NCBI GenBank assembly: GCA_018367495.1
Contig: JAGZGB010000095.1
Location: 1-5,253, forward strand
Direction of reading: 5' to 3'
Length of the DNA stretch: 5,253 bases
DNA from: Veillonella sp.
GTDB taxonomy: Bacteria > Bacillota_C > Negativicutes > Veillonellales > Veillonellaceae
The notes below the pieces were generated by a model. That model was not told the DNA's origin and did not search any database. It worked only from the letters and a program-made list of their open reading frames with translations. The first letter of the stretch is position 1. Every line of letters begins with the position of its first letter. The translations under genes and the position numbers were made by a program. This document shows, piece after piece, positions 1 through 5,249 of this stretch.

Positions 1-53
1 CCTTGATTAAATAATTCAATTGCTTTTCTTTTAAATTCATAACTATATCTCAT
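1..53 (-). CDS. IS3-like transposase OrfA, N-terminal fragment cut by the window edge
   Basis: The first 17 codons, read leftwards from the ATG at 53..51, give MRYSYEFKRKAIELFNQ followed by a likely Gly. This matches the opening of the helix-turn-helix OrfA-type proteins of IS3-family elements, in which an aromatic-Ser-x-Glu-Phe-Lys start precedes a Lys/Arg-rich first helix and an E-L-(F/Y)-x-(Q/E)-G turn. OrfA proteins bind the element's ends and, with the DDE catalytic OrfB, carry out cut-and-paste or copy-out transposition. A purine-rich ribosome site (AAAGGGGG, 68..61) sits 7 nt upstream but lies inside a perfect hairpin. The rest of the gene, any OrfB and the far end of the element lie outside the window, so intactness cannot be judged. 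The family call rests on a short stretch of sequence. Confidence 0.72.
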   Translation of the reverse strand, partial: MRYSYEFKRKAIELFNQ

Positions 54-58
54 GAAAA

Positions 59-92
59 TACCCCCTTTACTGGTTGTCCAGTAAAGGGGGTA
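59..92. repeat. Perfect 15-bp inverted repeat (hairpin) at the insertion-sequence end
   Basis: Positions 59-73 and 78-92 are exact reverse complements (TACCCCCTTTACTGG), separated by a 4-nt loop. Read on the minus strand, the distal arm contains the purine run AAAGGGGG that would serve as the transposase ribosome site, 7 nt before its ATG. A transcript entering from the SCIFF side would fold this arm into the stem and hide the site. Such sequestration is a known way for insertion sequences to avoid activation by outside transcription. Only a TTTT tract follows on the minus strand, so a terminator role is possible but second-best. The outer arm also looks like part of the terminal repeat. Confidence 0.85.
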
Positions 93-114
93 CATATCAA
101 AGCGAGCCTCTTTA

Positions 115-258
115 TTATTTTTGTTTGCAAACTTGGTTACCAACTGTGCAGCTTGTTTTGCAAGCAGATTGGCAAGATGTTTGACATTCCCCACAACCGC
201 CAGTTTTAGCAGTTTTTTGCAAGGATTCAGTGTTGATAGTACGAATACGTTTAGCCAT
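115..258 (-). CDS. SCIFF ranthipeptide precursor (six cysteines in forty-five)
   Basis: This 47-residue peptide begins MAKRIRTINTESLQK and ends in a dense cysteine segment. The core motif CGECQTSCQSACKTSC is followed by TVGNQVCKQK. The six cysteines are residues 22, 25, 29, 33, 37 and 44. This is the near-invariant signature of SCIFF peptides, a ranthipeptide RiPP family widespread in Clostridia and relatives. A partner radical-SAM/SPASM enzyme installs thioether links from Cys sulfur to a neighbouring residue's carbon (as in CteA/CteB), binding the N-terminal leader. The final product's role is poorly known; signalling and metabolic regulation have been proposed. The start is set by a perfect AGGAGG 6 nt upstream. 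The maturase normally lies directly downstream, but here an insertion-sequence end follows about 20 nt after the stop. The gene is short enough for many gene callers to miss. Confidence 0.95.
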   Translation of the reverse strand: MAKRIRTINTESLQKTAKTGGCGECQTSCQSACKTSCTVGNQVCKQK

Positions 259-264
259 GGTTAT

Positions 265-270
265 CCTCCT
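265..270 (-). promoter_or_regulatory. Ribosome binding site of the SCIFF gene
   Basis: A full-consensus AGGAGG on the minus strand lies 6 nt before the ATG at 258. It fixes the start of the 47-codon gene and suggests strong translation, as expected for a RiPP precursor that must outnumber its modifying enzyme. Confidence 0.9.
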
Positions 271-283
271 CAATACTTATCTA

Positions 284-302
284 ATGATATTTATTTTATC
301 AT
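284..302. repeat. Short inverted repeat over the SCIFF promoter -10 region
   Basis: ATGATA (284-289) and TATCAT (297-302) are exact inverted copies separated by a 7-nt AT-only loop. Together they cover the proposed -10 element and start region. This is a possible operator for a dimeric repressor. The arms are only 6 bp in very AT-rich DNA, so chance is a real alternative, and it is too weak to be a terminator. Confidence 0.3.
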
Positions 303-322
303 ATTTATGAAAAGCCTGTAAA
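293..322 (-). promoter_or_regulatory. Candidate sigma-A-type promoter of the SCIFF gene
   Basis: On the minus strand, TTTACA (322..317) is followed after 18 nt by TAAAAT (298..293). The TG at 301-300 gives an extended -10 (TGATAAAAT). Transcription would begin near 286, leaving a leader of about 28 nt that contains the AGGAGG. The -35 element starts just past the stop codon of the transporter gene. No clear terminator separates the two genes, so some readthrough from the upstream unit is possible. The promoter is inferred from sequence alone. Confidence 0.55.
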
Positions 323-325
323 ATA

Positions 326-1117
326 CTATTTAGTTATGTTTTCTTCTACAGATTGTATTTTATTAACTTCTGTAGTTTTATTTGCATCCGCTCCTACTGT
401 TGTTGTAGTGCTTGTAACAACATCAGTTTTTTCTTTCTTAGGAGTATCCTTACGCAATACCTTACGTAATGCCAATGCAACTGGAGTAACGATAACAGCT
501 GCAAAAACAGCTTCTGGAATACCATGCGTAACAGATAAGAATACGATAGAGCCTAATACTTGATCCGGGCTTAGGTTCATTTTAATAGCAAACATATCTG
601 CGTAAAGCAAGAAGATAAGTCCCATAACCATAATTGTATGGAATACAGTACCCATAAATGCAGATACAAGAATGCGTGGACCTTGAGGTGCTTTCCACAA
701 TAATAAGTATACTAAATATGCTAATACAGGAAAAAGTATACGTGGTAACACAGAAATGATTGGATTAATAAATAGTGGGGATAAAATATTTGGAGCTGTA
801 ATATTTTGCCACAAGCTATAGCAACCAAAGATAAACCCTACAAAAGCACCAACTTTAGGACCCTCTACTATTGCACCAATAAGTGTCGGTACATGCAAGG
901 TAGTTACATTAAGCGGACCTAACGGAATAATGCCATATCCAGAAACACCCAATGCTATAGTGATACCTGCTAATAGACCAATAATAGTTAATTCTCGAAT
1001 CGTAATGGCACTTTTCTTCTGCTTTTTGGCATCTTTACGTTTAACTTGCTTCAGTTTTTCATTGTCTTGGATTGATACAGTTGAGTTATCATCCACTAGA
1101 CGTTCATTGTTGTTCAT
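326..1117 (-). CDS. ECF transporter S component (substrate-specific membrane subunit)
   Basis: This 263-residue integral membrane protein binds a vitamin or similar micronutrient and delivers it through a shared EcfA/EcfA'/EcfT module, which is not in this window. After a charged N-terminus of about 38 residues come hydrophobic segments near 43-60, 76-101, 111-141, 149-177 and 187-218. The family-typical traits are the RELTIIGLLAGITIALG first helix, the segment LHVPTLIGAIVEGPKVGAFVG (74-94), and NPIISVLPRILFPVLAY (118-134). These resemble the generic ECF S-component family (PF12822/COG4684-like), which includes pantothenate-type members. The substrate cannot be read from the sequence. A Thr/Lys-rich hydrophilic tail follows residue 222 and is longer than usual. 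AAGGAGG lies 4 nt before the ATG. The gene is third in a unit, 49 nt after the 280-residue membrane protein. Confidence 0.85.
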   Translation of the reverse strand: MNNNERLVDDNSTVSIQDNEKLKQVKRKDAKKQKKSAITIRELTIIGLLAGITIALGVSGYGIIPLGPLNVTTLHVPTLIGAIVEGPKVGAFVGFIFGCYSLWQNITAPNILSPLFINPIISVLPRILFPVLAYLVYLLLWKAPQGPRILVSAFMGTVFHTIMVMGLIFLLYADMFAIKMNLSPDQVLGSIVFLSVTHGIPEAVFAAVIVTPVALALRKVLRKDTPKKEKTDVVTSTTTTVGADANKTTEVNKIQSVEENITK

Positions 1118-1166
1118 AGATCCTCCTTCGCTCTCATTCCTTACGGATATAAGTCGAAACTAGAAA

Positions 1167-2009
1167 TTAAATACGTTCACGGCGCCGTGAAATAATACCA
1201 CGCTCTACCAATGCACCTATAATCACTGCTACGCCTGTCATACCAGCTTCTAACAAAGTTGGGGTAACAAACACTAGTGGATTACCTTGATACGTTGGAA
1301 AAACGGTGGGAACTAAAGATAAAATAAACTCTGGAATATAACCACCATATAAAATATGGGCATTCATAGCGAGCCATAAACCAGCAGTTAAAACAATACG
1401 AAATAATCGTATACCTTTATAGGCTATTTCTCTTGGGTATAAATAGAATACAAATACCAATAAGGATATAAGTAATGACACTAATTCTGCAAAGAGTATA
1501 TTTACATTCATAGATGACGCATACATGAAATAAACCATTGGATCTTGTAGATCAATATAGAGAAGTGAACCAATATATAAGAATGGAATTGGAATAGTAT
1601 ATCCAATTATATCGAGTGCTTCATCTACCATTCCCCATCGATGATTTCGATTGAAAAACTTAGTAGCTAGCAACCCACAAAGTTCAATAAGTACTTGAAC
1701 TATAAAATACACCACGAAGAGAAGCAACGCTGTTACAATTCCATTATCTGTAGTAAAGCTAAAGGGCGTATGAAGAAAAGAAAATACAGTCCACCAAGCC
1801 CAGCTATATGTATGATATCCCATACTCAATGGTAGATCGTCATTAAATTTAGCATTCTTAAGTCTTCGTACCATAAGAGGTATTACGAGGGACAACACGG
1901 GGAATACTAAGATTGGTAAAGCTATCGCTCCACTCAAAGAAAGAACTGTCGTTACAGCACTTACAAATAATGCACAGACAACGGTAAATAACCAGAAATT
2001 CTTATTCAT
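1167..2009 (-). CDS. Polytopic membrane protein of unknown function, 280 residues
   Basis: I do not recognise this protein. It is strongly hydrophobic, with likely membrane segments near residues 6-26, 28-47, 66-80, 91-116, 139-152, 168-191, 203-221 and 250-268. It ends in a basic tail (RRRERI) suited to the cytoplasmic face. Residues 39-78 align without gaps with residues 44-83 of the 134-residue protein encoded just upstream. Shared positions are L-S-L..P, Lys51, Phe55, Asp57 and the Ser69-Trp70 pair, so the two are probably related. No nucleotide-binding or catalytic motif is visible. The start overlaps the end of the upstream gene by 8 nt, and AGGAGG lies 5 nt before the ATG, which implies translational coupling. 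The next gene is an ECF S component, so a transport-related role is possible but is guilt by association. Confidence 0.85.
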   Translation of the reverse strand: MNKNFWLFTVVCALFVSAVTTVLSLSGAIALPILVFPVLSLVIPLMVRRLKNAKFNDDLPLSMGYHTYSWAWWTVFSFLHTPFSFTTDNGIVTALLLFVVYFIVQVLIELCGLLATKFFNRNHRWGMVDEALDIIGYTIPIPFLYIGSLLYIDLQDPMVYFMYASSMNVNILFAELVSLLISLLVFVFYLYPREIAYKGIRLFRIVLTAGLWLAMNAHILYGGYIPEFILSLVPTVFPTYQGNPLVFVTPTLLEAGMTGVAVIIGALVERGIISRRRERI

Positions 2010-2406
2010 TACGGCCTCCTACTAAACGAGTAAGACCATATGCCAAAACCAAGCTAATAGTAACGCCAATATACATAGCTACTAAAAAAGCTACATCTCG
2101 ACCAACTGTTGGCCAGCTCCATAACATGGATAAATCTATACCGAGAAAAATACCTTTATAGCTAATGCCGTGGATTATAATCCAACTTATAACATAGGCA
2201 ATACGGCTAATCGATTTACCATCGTCAAAAGTACTACTTTTAAACGATAAATATGCCCAAGGCATTATTAACGATAAGAGCAAATACCATACAAGTGCTA
2301 CTGTCGCACTCGATCCATTATGAATCATATACGCAATAATAGGAATTACTACGATAAATATATTCAAGTAGATGGATTTTTTACAAATATCTATTAATGT
2401 GTTCAT
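2002..2406 (-). CDS. Small membrane protein of unknown function, 134 residues
   Basis: I do not recognise this protein. Four hydrophobic stretches are visible, near residues 12-28, 34-53, 68-90 and 105-129, with short polar links between them, for example FKSSTFDDGKS at 55-65. Its middle resembles the N-terminal half of the 280-residue protein encoded next. The matches Pro49/Pro44, Lys56/Lys51, Phe60/Phe55, Asp62/Asp57 and Ser-Trp 74-75/69-70 all keep a constant offset of five residues. This suggests a duplicated pair that may form a heteromeric membrane complex. It is the first gene of the unit. A candidate promoter lies about 30 nt upstream and an AGGAGA site 4-5 nt before the ATG. Its stop overlaps the next start by 8 nt. 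Confidence 0.82.
   Translation of the reverse strand: MNTLIDICKKSIYLNIFIVVIPIIAYMIHNGSSATVALVWYLLLSLIMPWAYLSFKSSTFDDGKSISRIAYVISWIIIHGISYKGIFLGIDLSMLWSWPTVGRDVAFLVAMYIGVTISLVLAYGLTRLVGGRNE
2015..2020 (-). promoter_or_regulatory. Ribosome binding site inside the 134-residue gene
   Basis: AGGAGG lies within the last codons of the 134-residue gene (its Gly-Gly codons), 5 nt before the ATG at 2009. It decides the start of the 280-residue protein and creates the 8-nt gene overlap, pointing to coupled translation and fixed stoichiometry of the two membrane proteins. Confidence 0.8.
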
Positions 2407-2437
2407 AAAGATCTCCTATGATATGTAATCTCTTTGT

Positions 2438-2466
2438 ATTTTACAATAATCATAGATAAATGTCAT
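2438..2466 (-). promoter_or_regulatory. Candidate sigma-A-type promoter of the three-gene membrane unit
   Basis: On the minus strand, ATGACA (2466..2461, five of six matches to TTGACA) is followed after exactly 17 nt by TAAAAT (2443..2438). The start would fall near 2431, giving a leader of about 25 nt, too short for a riboswitch. The -35 element begins 1 nt beyond the T-tract of the preceding terminator, so the unit is transcriptionally separate from the metal ATPase genes. Confidence 0.6.
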
Positions 2467-2467
2467 C

Positions 2468-2519
2468 AAAAAAGAAAAACCTCCATATAGGTAAATAAAT
2501 ACCTTATATGGAGGTTTTT
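2468..2519 (-). terminator. Strong intrinsic terminator of the DUF6110/ATPase unit
   Basis: The arms 2475-2493 and 2500-2519 pair through 19 bp with a single-base bulge and a 6-nt loop (AATAAA). The outer 15 bp (AAAAACCTCCATATA) match perfectly. On the minus strand the stem is followed by TTTTTCTTTTTT. The stem starts 2 nt after the ATPase stop codon. The arms also end in A/T runs on the plus strand, so it could work in both directions, but no plus-strand gene needs it. Confidence 0.93.
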
Positions 2520-2521
2520 AA

Positions 2522-4660
2522 TTAAGCTACTACAGAGTCAGCTGTTACATCAATTGTAGGAACAGTCTCCTTTTGTTCGTCTTTCTTCAACAATGGAGTC
2601 ATGCTTTCTAAGCCGATTCCCAATGTGAATAGATTATGCAACCATGCTGTTTGGCTCGGCGGCATAATACCGAGTACGCCACCACCTACAAGAGCACCGT
2701 TGAAACCAACGATACCATTGTAATTTGCTTTGATGCGTTTCATCAATGCCATAGAAATGCGGCGTAAATCTACAAGAGCTTGTAGATGGTCGGAAGAAAT
2801 AGTAACATTTGCAATTTTTTGAGCAATCGGAGCGCCTTCATTCATAGCGATACCAACATGTGCTTCGGAAATTGCTGGGGAGTCATTAATACCATCCCCT
2901 ACCATCATTACTGTATAGCCTTCTGCTTTTGCTTGTTTTACATAAGCTGCTTTATCTTCTGGCAATACTTCAGCATGTAATTCATCAATACCAAGTTCGT
3001 CAGCTACACGTTGTGCATTACGTTTAGAGTCACCAGTCATCATGACAACCTTTTTAATACCCAAAGTGTGTAAATCAGCTATAACTTGTTTTGCTTCCTC
3101 TCGAACAGGGTCTTTAATACAAATAACCGCTGCTAATGTACCTCCAATAGCGAGGTAAATATGTGAGGATGTATTTGGTAAATTGTTGAATTTTTCTTGT
3201 TCATCTGCAGGAATTTTTGTCTTTTCATCATCAAAGATGTAGTGAGCACTACCAATGCGTACACGGTAGCGACCAACTTTAGATGCAATACCATGAGCTA
3301 CAACGTATTCTACATCGGAGTGCATTTCCTTGTGAGGCAATGCATGATCCTTAGCAGCGCGTACAATTGCTTTTGCCATGGAGTGAGGGAAATGTTCCTC
3401 AATACATGCAGCTAATTTTAACATTTCATCTGCATCATGACCGTTGAACGGGATGATTTGTTCAAACTCAGGTTCTGCTTTTGTAAGAGTACCAGTTTTA
3501 TCGAACACAATCATATCTGCTTGAGCAATTTGTTCTAAGAACTTACCACCTTTAACAGTGATACCGCGTTTAGATGCTTCTTGCATAGCGGAAAGTACTG
3601 CCAATGGAATGGATAATTTTAGAGCACAAGAGAAGTCAACCATAACGAAAGACAATGCTTTCATCACATTTCGAGTCAACAAATATGTTAAACCAGCACC
3701 AATAAAGCTAATTGGAACTAATTTATCTGCCATGCGGTATGCTTGTTGTTCCATACCAGATTTCATTTGTTCAGACTCTTCAATAAGGTTAACAATTTTT
3801 TCATAACGAGATGTTTTAGATGTACTGCGAACTTCTACAATAGCTTTACCATCTTCTACAACAGTACCAGCATATACAGAAGTATCTTTATCGCGGCGAA
3901 CCGCTTCAGGTTCACCAGTCATGGAGCTTTCATTAACAAGAACAACTCCATCGATAACGATGCCATCCAATGGAATCACTTCACCTTGACGAATAATGAT
4001 TTTATCGCCTGCTACAACTTCGTTAACTGGCTTGCTCACTTCGATATCGTCAACTAATACCCATACTTTATCTACATTCAAAGACATGCTTTGAGCAAGA
4101 TTCAATACGGATTTACGGTGAGTCCATTCTTCTAAGATATCGCCAATCCCTAATAGATACATAACAGCACCAGCTGTAGGGTAGTCTTTTTGAAGTAATG
4201 CAGCACCAATAGCTACACCATCAAGTACTTCAACAGTTAACTTACGTTGCCACAATGTTTTAATCGCTTTACCGATAAATTTAATACCGTCAAACCAAGC
4301 CCATGCAGCCGCAATCGGTGCAGGAAGCACTGCTTTTTTACCTAAGTAAAGTGCAGTACGATTGATCATCATTTCACGGTATTTTTTATTTACCAAGCGA
4401 GGAGAATATTCATTTAAAGCAGGAGCTTCAGACAAATCTAAATCGCGTAGAGCTAACACTGCATCACGCACAGCATCAGAATCACCATTATGTTTAATGG
4501 CGATTTGGCTGCTACGAGTGTAGAAGGTTACATCTACAATTGCATCATTAAGTAGCAATGTATCCTCTACATAAGCTGCTTCAGCCTCTGTAAAGCGATG
4601 ACCAGTTACCTTAACATGCAAGCGATTTCTGAGTTTTCGTACAACAGAAAATTGTAACAT
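2522..4660 (-). CDS. P1B-type heavy-metal-translocating P-type ATPase with a Ser-Cys-Ala metal site
   Basis: This is a 712-residue ATP-driven metal cation exporter of the inner membrane, close to the usual P1B length. Visible in order: a soluble N-terminal domain (1-75) resembling a degenerate HMA fold without Cys; membrane segments near 105-178; the actuator loop with MTGEP (247-251); two membrane helices at 313-355; the phosphorylation motif DKTGT (Asp387); TGD (542-544); the hinge MVGDGINDSPA (586-596); and final helices at 648-690. The helix-4 metal motif is SCALKLSIP (344-352) where well-studied members have CPC, SPC or TPC, so the usual central Pro is Ala. The family HP motif reads HS (426-427) within HFPHSMAKAIV. 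The metal cannot be assigned; Fe, Mn or Zn are candidates. A GAAGGA site lies 7 nt before the ATG. DUF6110 lies immediately upstream and a strong terminator follows. Confidence 0.94.
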   Translation of the reverse strand: MLQFSVVRKLRNRLHVKVTGHRFTEAEAAYVEDTLLLNDAIVDVTFYTRSSQIAIKHNGDSDAVRDAVLALRDLDLSEAPALNEYSPRLVNKKYREMMINRTALYLGKKAVLPAPIAAAWAWFDGIKFIGKAIKTLWQRKLTVEVLDGVAIGAALLQKDYPTAGAVMYLLGIGDILEEWTHRKSVLNLAQSMSLNVDKVWVLVDDIEVSKPVNEVVAGDKIIIRQGEVIPLDGIVIDGVVLVNESSMTGEPEAVRRDKDTSVYAGTVVEDGKAIVEVRSTSKTSRYEKIVNLIEESEQMKSGMEQQAYRMADKLVPISFIGAGLTYLLTRNVMKALSFVMVDFSCALKLSIPLAVLSAMQEASKRGITVKGGKFLEQIAQADMIVFDKTGTLTKAEPEFEQIIPFNGHDADEMLKLAACIEEHFPHSMAKAIVRAAKDHALPHKEMHSDVEYVVAHGIASKVGRYRVRIGSAHYIFDDEKTKIPADEQEKFNNLPNTSSHIYLAIGGTLAAVICIKDPVREEAKQVIADLHTLGIKKVVMMTGDSKRNAQRVADELGIDELHAEVLPEDKAAYVKQAKAEGYTVMMVGDGINDSPAISEAHVGIAMNEGAPIAQKIANVTISSDHLQALVDLRRISMALMKRIKANYNGIVGFNGALVGGGVLGIMPPSQTAWLHNLFTLGIGLESMTPLLKKDEQKETVPTIDVTADSVVA

Positions 4661-4675
4661 AATTAAATCCTTCTA

Positions 4676-4936
4676 TTATTTGTTTTCTTCAAAGATTTCT
4701 TCGTTGCGTGCTTCGTTGATTTCTTGAGCTTCTGCCAATACATCAGATGCGGATGCTTGTACTTTTTCAGCTGTTTCTAATACAGTTTCTTTAGCGCGAA
4801 GACCAGCTGCTACGATACCAGCATATACTTTTTTTGCGTCTTTGGAAGTTAACACTTTAAGACCTACAGTACCCAATGCAAGACCTGCTGCGAATAAGTT
4901 AGCGTTTTTAAGATTGTTTTGGTTGAAATTGAACAT
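4676..4936 (-). CDS. DUF6110-type small protein paired with the metal ATPase
   Basis: This 86-residue protein has one weakly hydrophobic helix (14-29, LFAAGLALGTVGLKVL) followed by TSKDAKKVYAGIVAAGLRAK and a long, charged, Ala/Glu-rich helix to the end (52-83). That pattern, especially the G-x-K-V-L-T-S-K-D-A-K-K-V-Y core, matches the DUF6110 family. These are short proteins that I know to sit next to heavy-metal P-type ATPases in Firmicutes; their function is unknown. Here the ATPase starts 15 nt downstream and its ribosome site nearly abuts this stop codon, so the two are co-transcribed. A chaperone, regulatory or anchoring role for the pump is a guess. The start has AAAGGGA 7 nt upstream. 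The 35 bases before it are AT-only-rich (TATTATATT near 4960) and may hold the unit's promoter, but no convincing -35 is seen. Confidence 0.85.
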   Translation of the reverse strand: MFNFNQNNLKNANLFAAGLALGTVGLKVLTSKDAKKVYAGIVAAGLRAKETVLETAEKVQASASDVLAEAQEINEARNEEIFEENK

Positions 4937-4986
4937 GATAATATCCCTTTCTACTAAATATAATAAAAAATGTTATTACAATATAT

Positions 4987-5020
4987 GAAAAGAGGAGCTC
5001 ATTATAGAGACTCCTCTTTC
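4987..5020 (-). terminator. Intrinsic terminator after the Cys-rich membrane peptide
   Basis: AAAGAGGAGCTC (4989-5000) pairs with 5007-5019 through 12 bp with one bulged base and a 6-nt loop (ATTATA). On the minus strand the stem runs into TTTTCATATATT, a moderate T-rich tail. It lies about 23 nt past the stop codon of the 68-residue gene and separates it from the DUF6110/ATPase unit, though readthrough remains possible. Confidence 0.78.
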
Positions 5021-5042
5021 ATTACTAGTAACTCGTATCAGC

Positions 5043-5249
5043 TTAATGATCAGTACGTTTAATACCTAGCGCCTTGTTCGAACCATCACAGCTGCAGTTA
5101 CCACCACAACCAGAAGATTTTTTGGAATTAGATGCAGAGCCACCGCCGCCACAACCGCAGCCACCCTTACCAGACACTTGTTTATAAATTTTTGTACCAA
5201 GATAAGCCAATGCTAATATCACTATGAGTCCTATAATTAGGTTATCCAT
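5043..5249 (-). CDS. FeoB-associated-type Cys-rich membrane peptide
   Basis: This 68-residue protein has an N-terminal membrane helix (4-18, LIIGLIVILALAYLG), a basic juncture (KIYKQVSGK) and a Gly/Cys-rich tail. Cysteines at 31, 33, 48, 52 and 54 form the motifs GGCGCGGGG and GCGGNCSC. This architecture is that of the FeoB-associated Cys-rich membrane proteins (PF12669). They are usually encoded just after feoB and are thought to assist ferrous iron uptake, perhaps by binding the metal or interacting with FeoB at the membrane; the mechanism is not established. The start lies 4 nt from the window edge, so its ribosome site and any feoA/feoB upstream cannot be seen. It is followed by its own terminator, so it is likely the last gene of an iron-uptake operon. 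Confidence 0.85.
   Translation of the reverse strand: MDNLIIGLIVILALAYLGTKIYKQVSGKGGCGCGGGGSASNSKKSSGCGGNCSCDGSNKALGIKRTDH

Larger units (their letters stand above)
1..94 (-). mobile_element. Left end of an IS3-like insertion sequence (partial)
   Basis: The proposed outer boundary is position 94, where the minus strand reads TGTACCCCCTTTACTGGACA. Many IS3-family elements begin with 5'-TG, and the transposase start codon lies about 40 nt inside, as expected for this family. The boundary sits only about 20 nt past the SCIFF stop codon. If it is correct, the 3-5 bases just outside (part of GATA, 98..95) may be the target duplication. The other end is outside the window, so neither the terminal repeat nor the duplication can be confirmed. 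Confidence 0.55.

Noticed and set aside
59..92. Hairpin as a simple terminator of the SCIFF transcript
   Set aside because: It is followed by only four T residues on the minus strand and lies inside the apparent IS end. Ribosome-site sequestration explains its position better, though partial termination is not excluded.
121..321. Plus-strand 66-codon open frame
   Set aside because: It runs antisense through the SCIFF gene and its promoter, has no ribosome site, and its protein resembles no family. The minus-strand frame has the decisive cysteine signature.
336..563. Plus-strand open frames over the ECF gene (also 930-1163)
   Set aside because: They are antisense shadows of a well-supported membrane protein, without ribosome sites.
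2407..2467. Riboswitch upstream of the transporter unit
   Set aside because: ECF vitamin transporters often have one, but the proposed leader is about 25 nt and the ECF gene itself is third in the unit with a 49-nt gap. Neither place has room for an aptamer.
3605..3631. Frameshift or sequencing error behind the missing CPC motif
   Set aside because: The frame is continuous and flanking residues (KLSIP, AMQEASKRGI, DKTGT) are all in register. The motif seems genuine for this clade.
2786..4057. Four plus-strand open frames over the ATPase gene
   Set aside because: All lie antisense inside the ATPase coding region, whose motifs are complete. Their composition is that of reverse-frame translation.
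4937..4986. Defined promoter for the DUF6110/ATPase unit
   Set aside because: The stretch is AT-rich with -10-like words (TATTAT, TATATT), but no -35 at a 16-18 nt spacing is convincing, so it is not listed as a separate feature.
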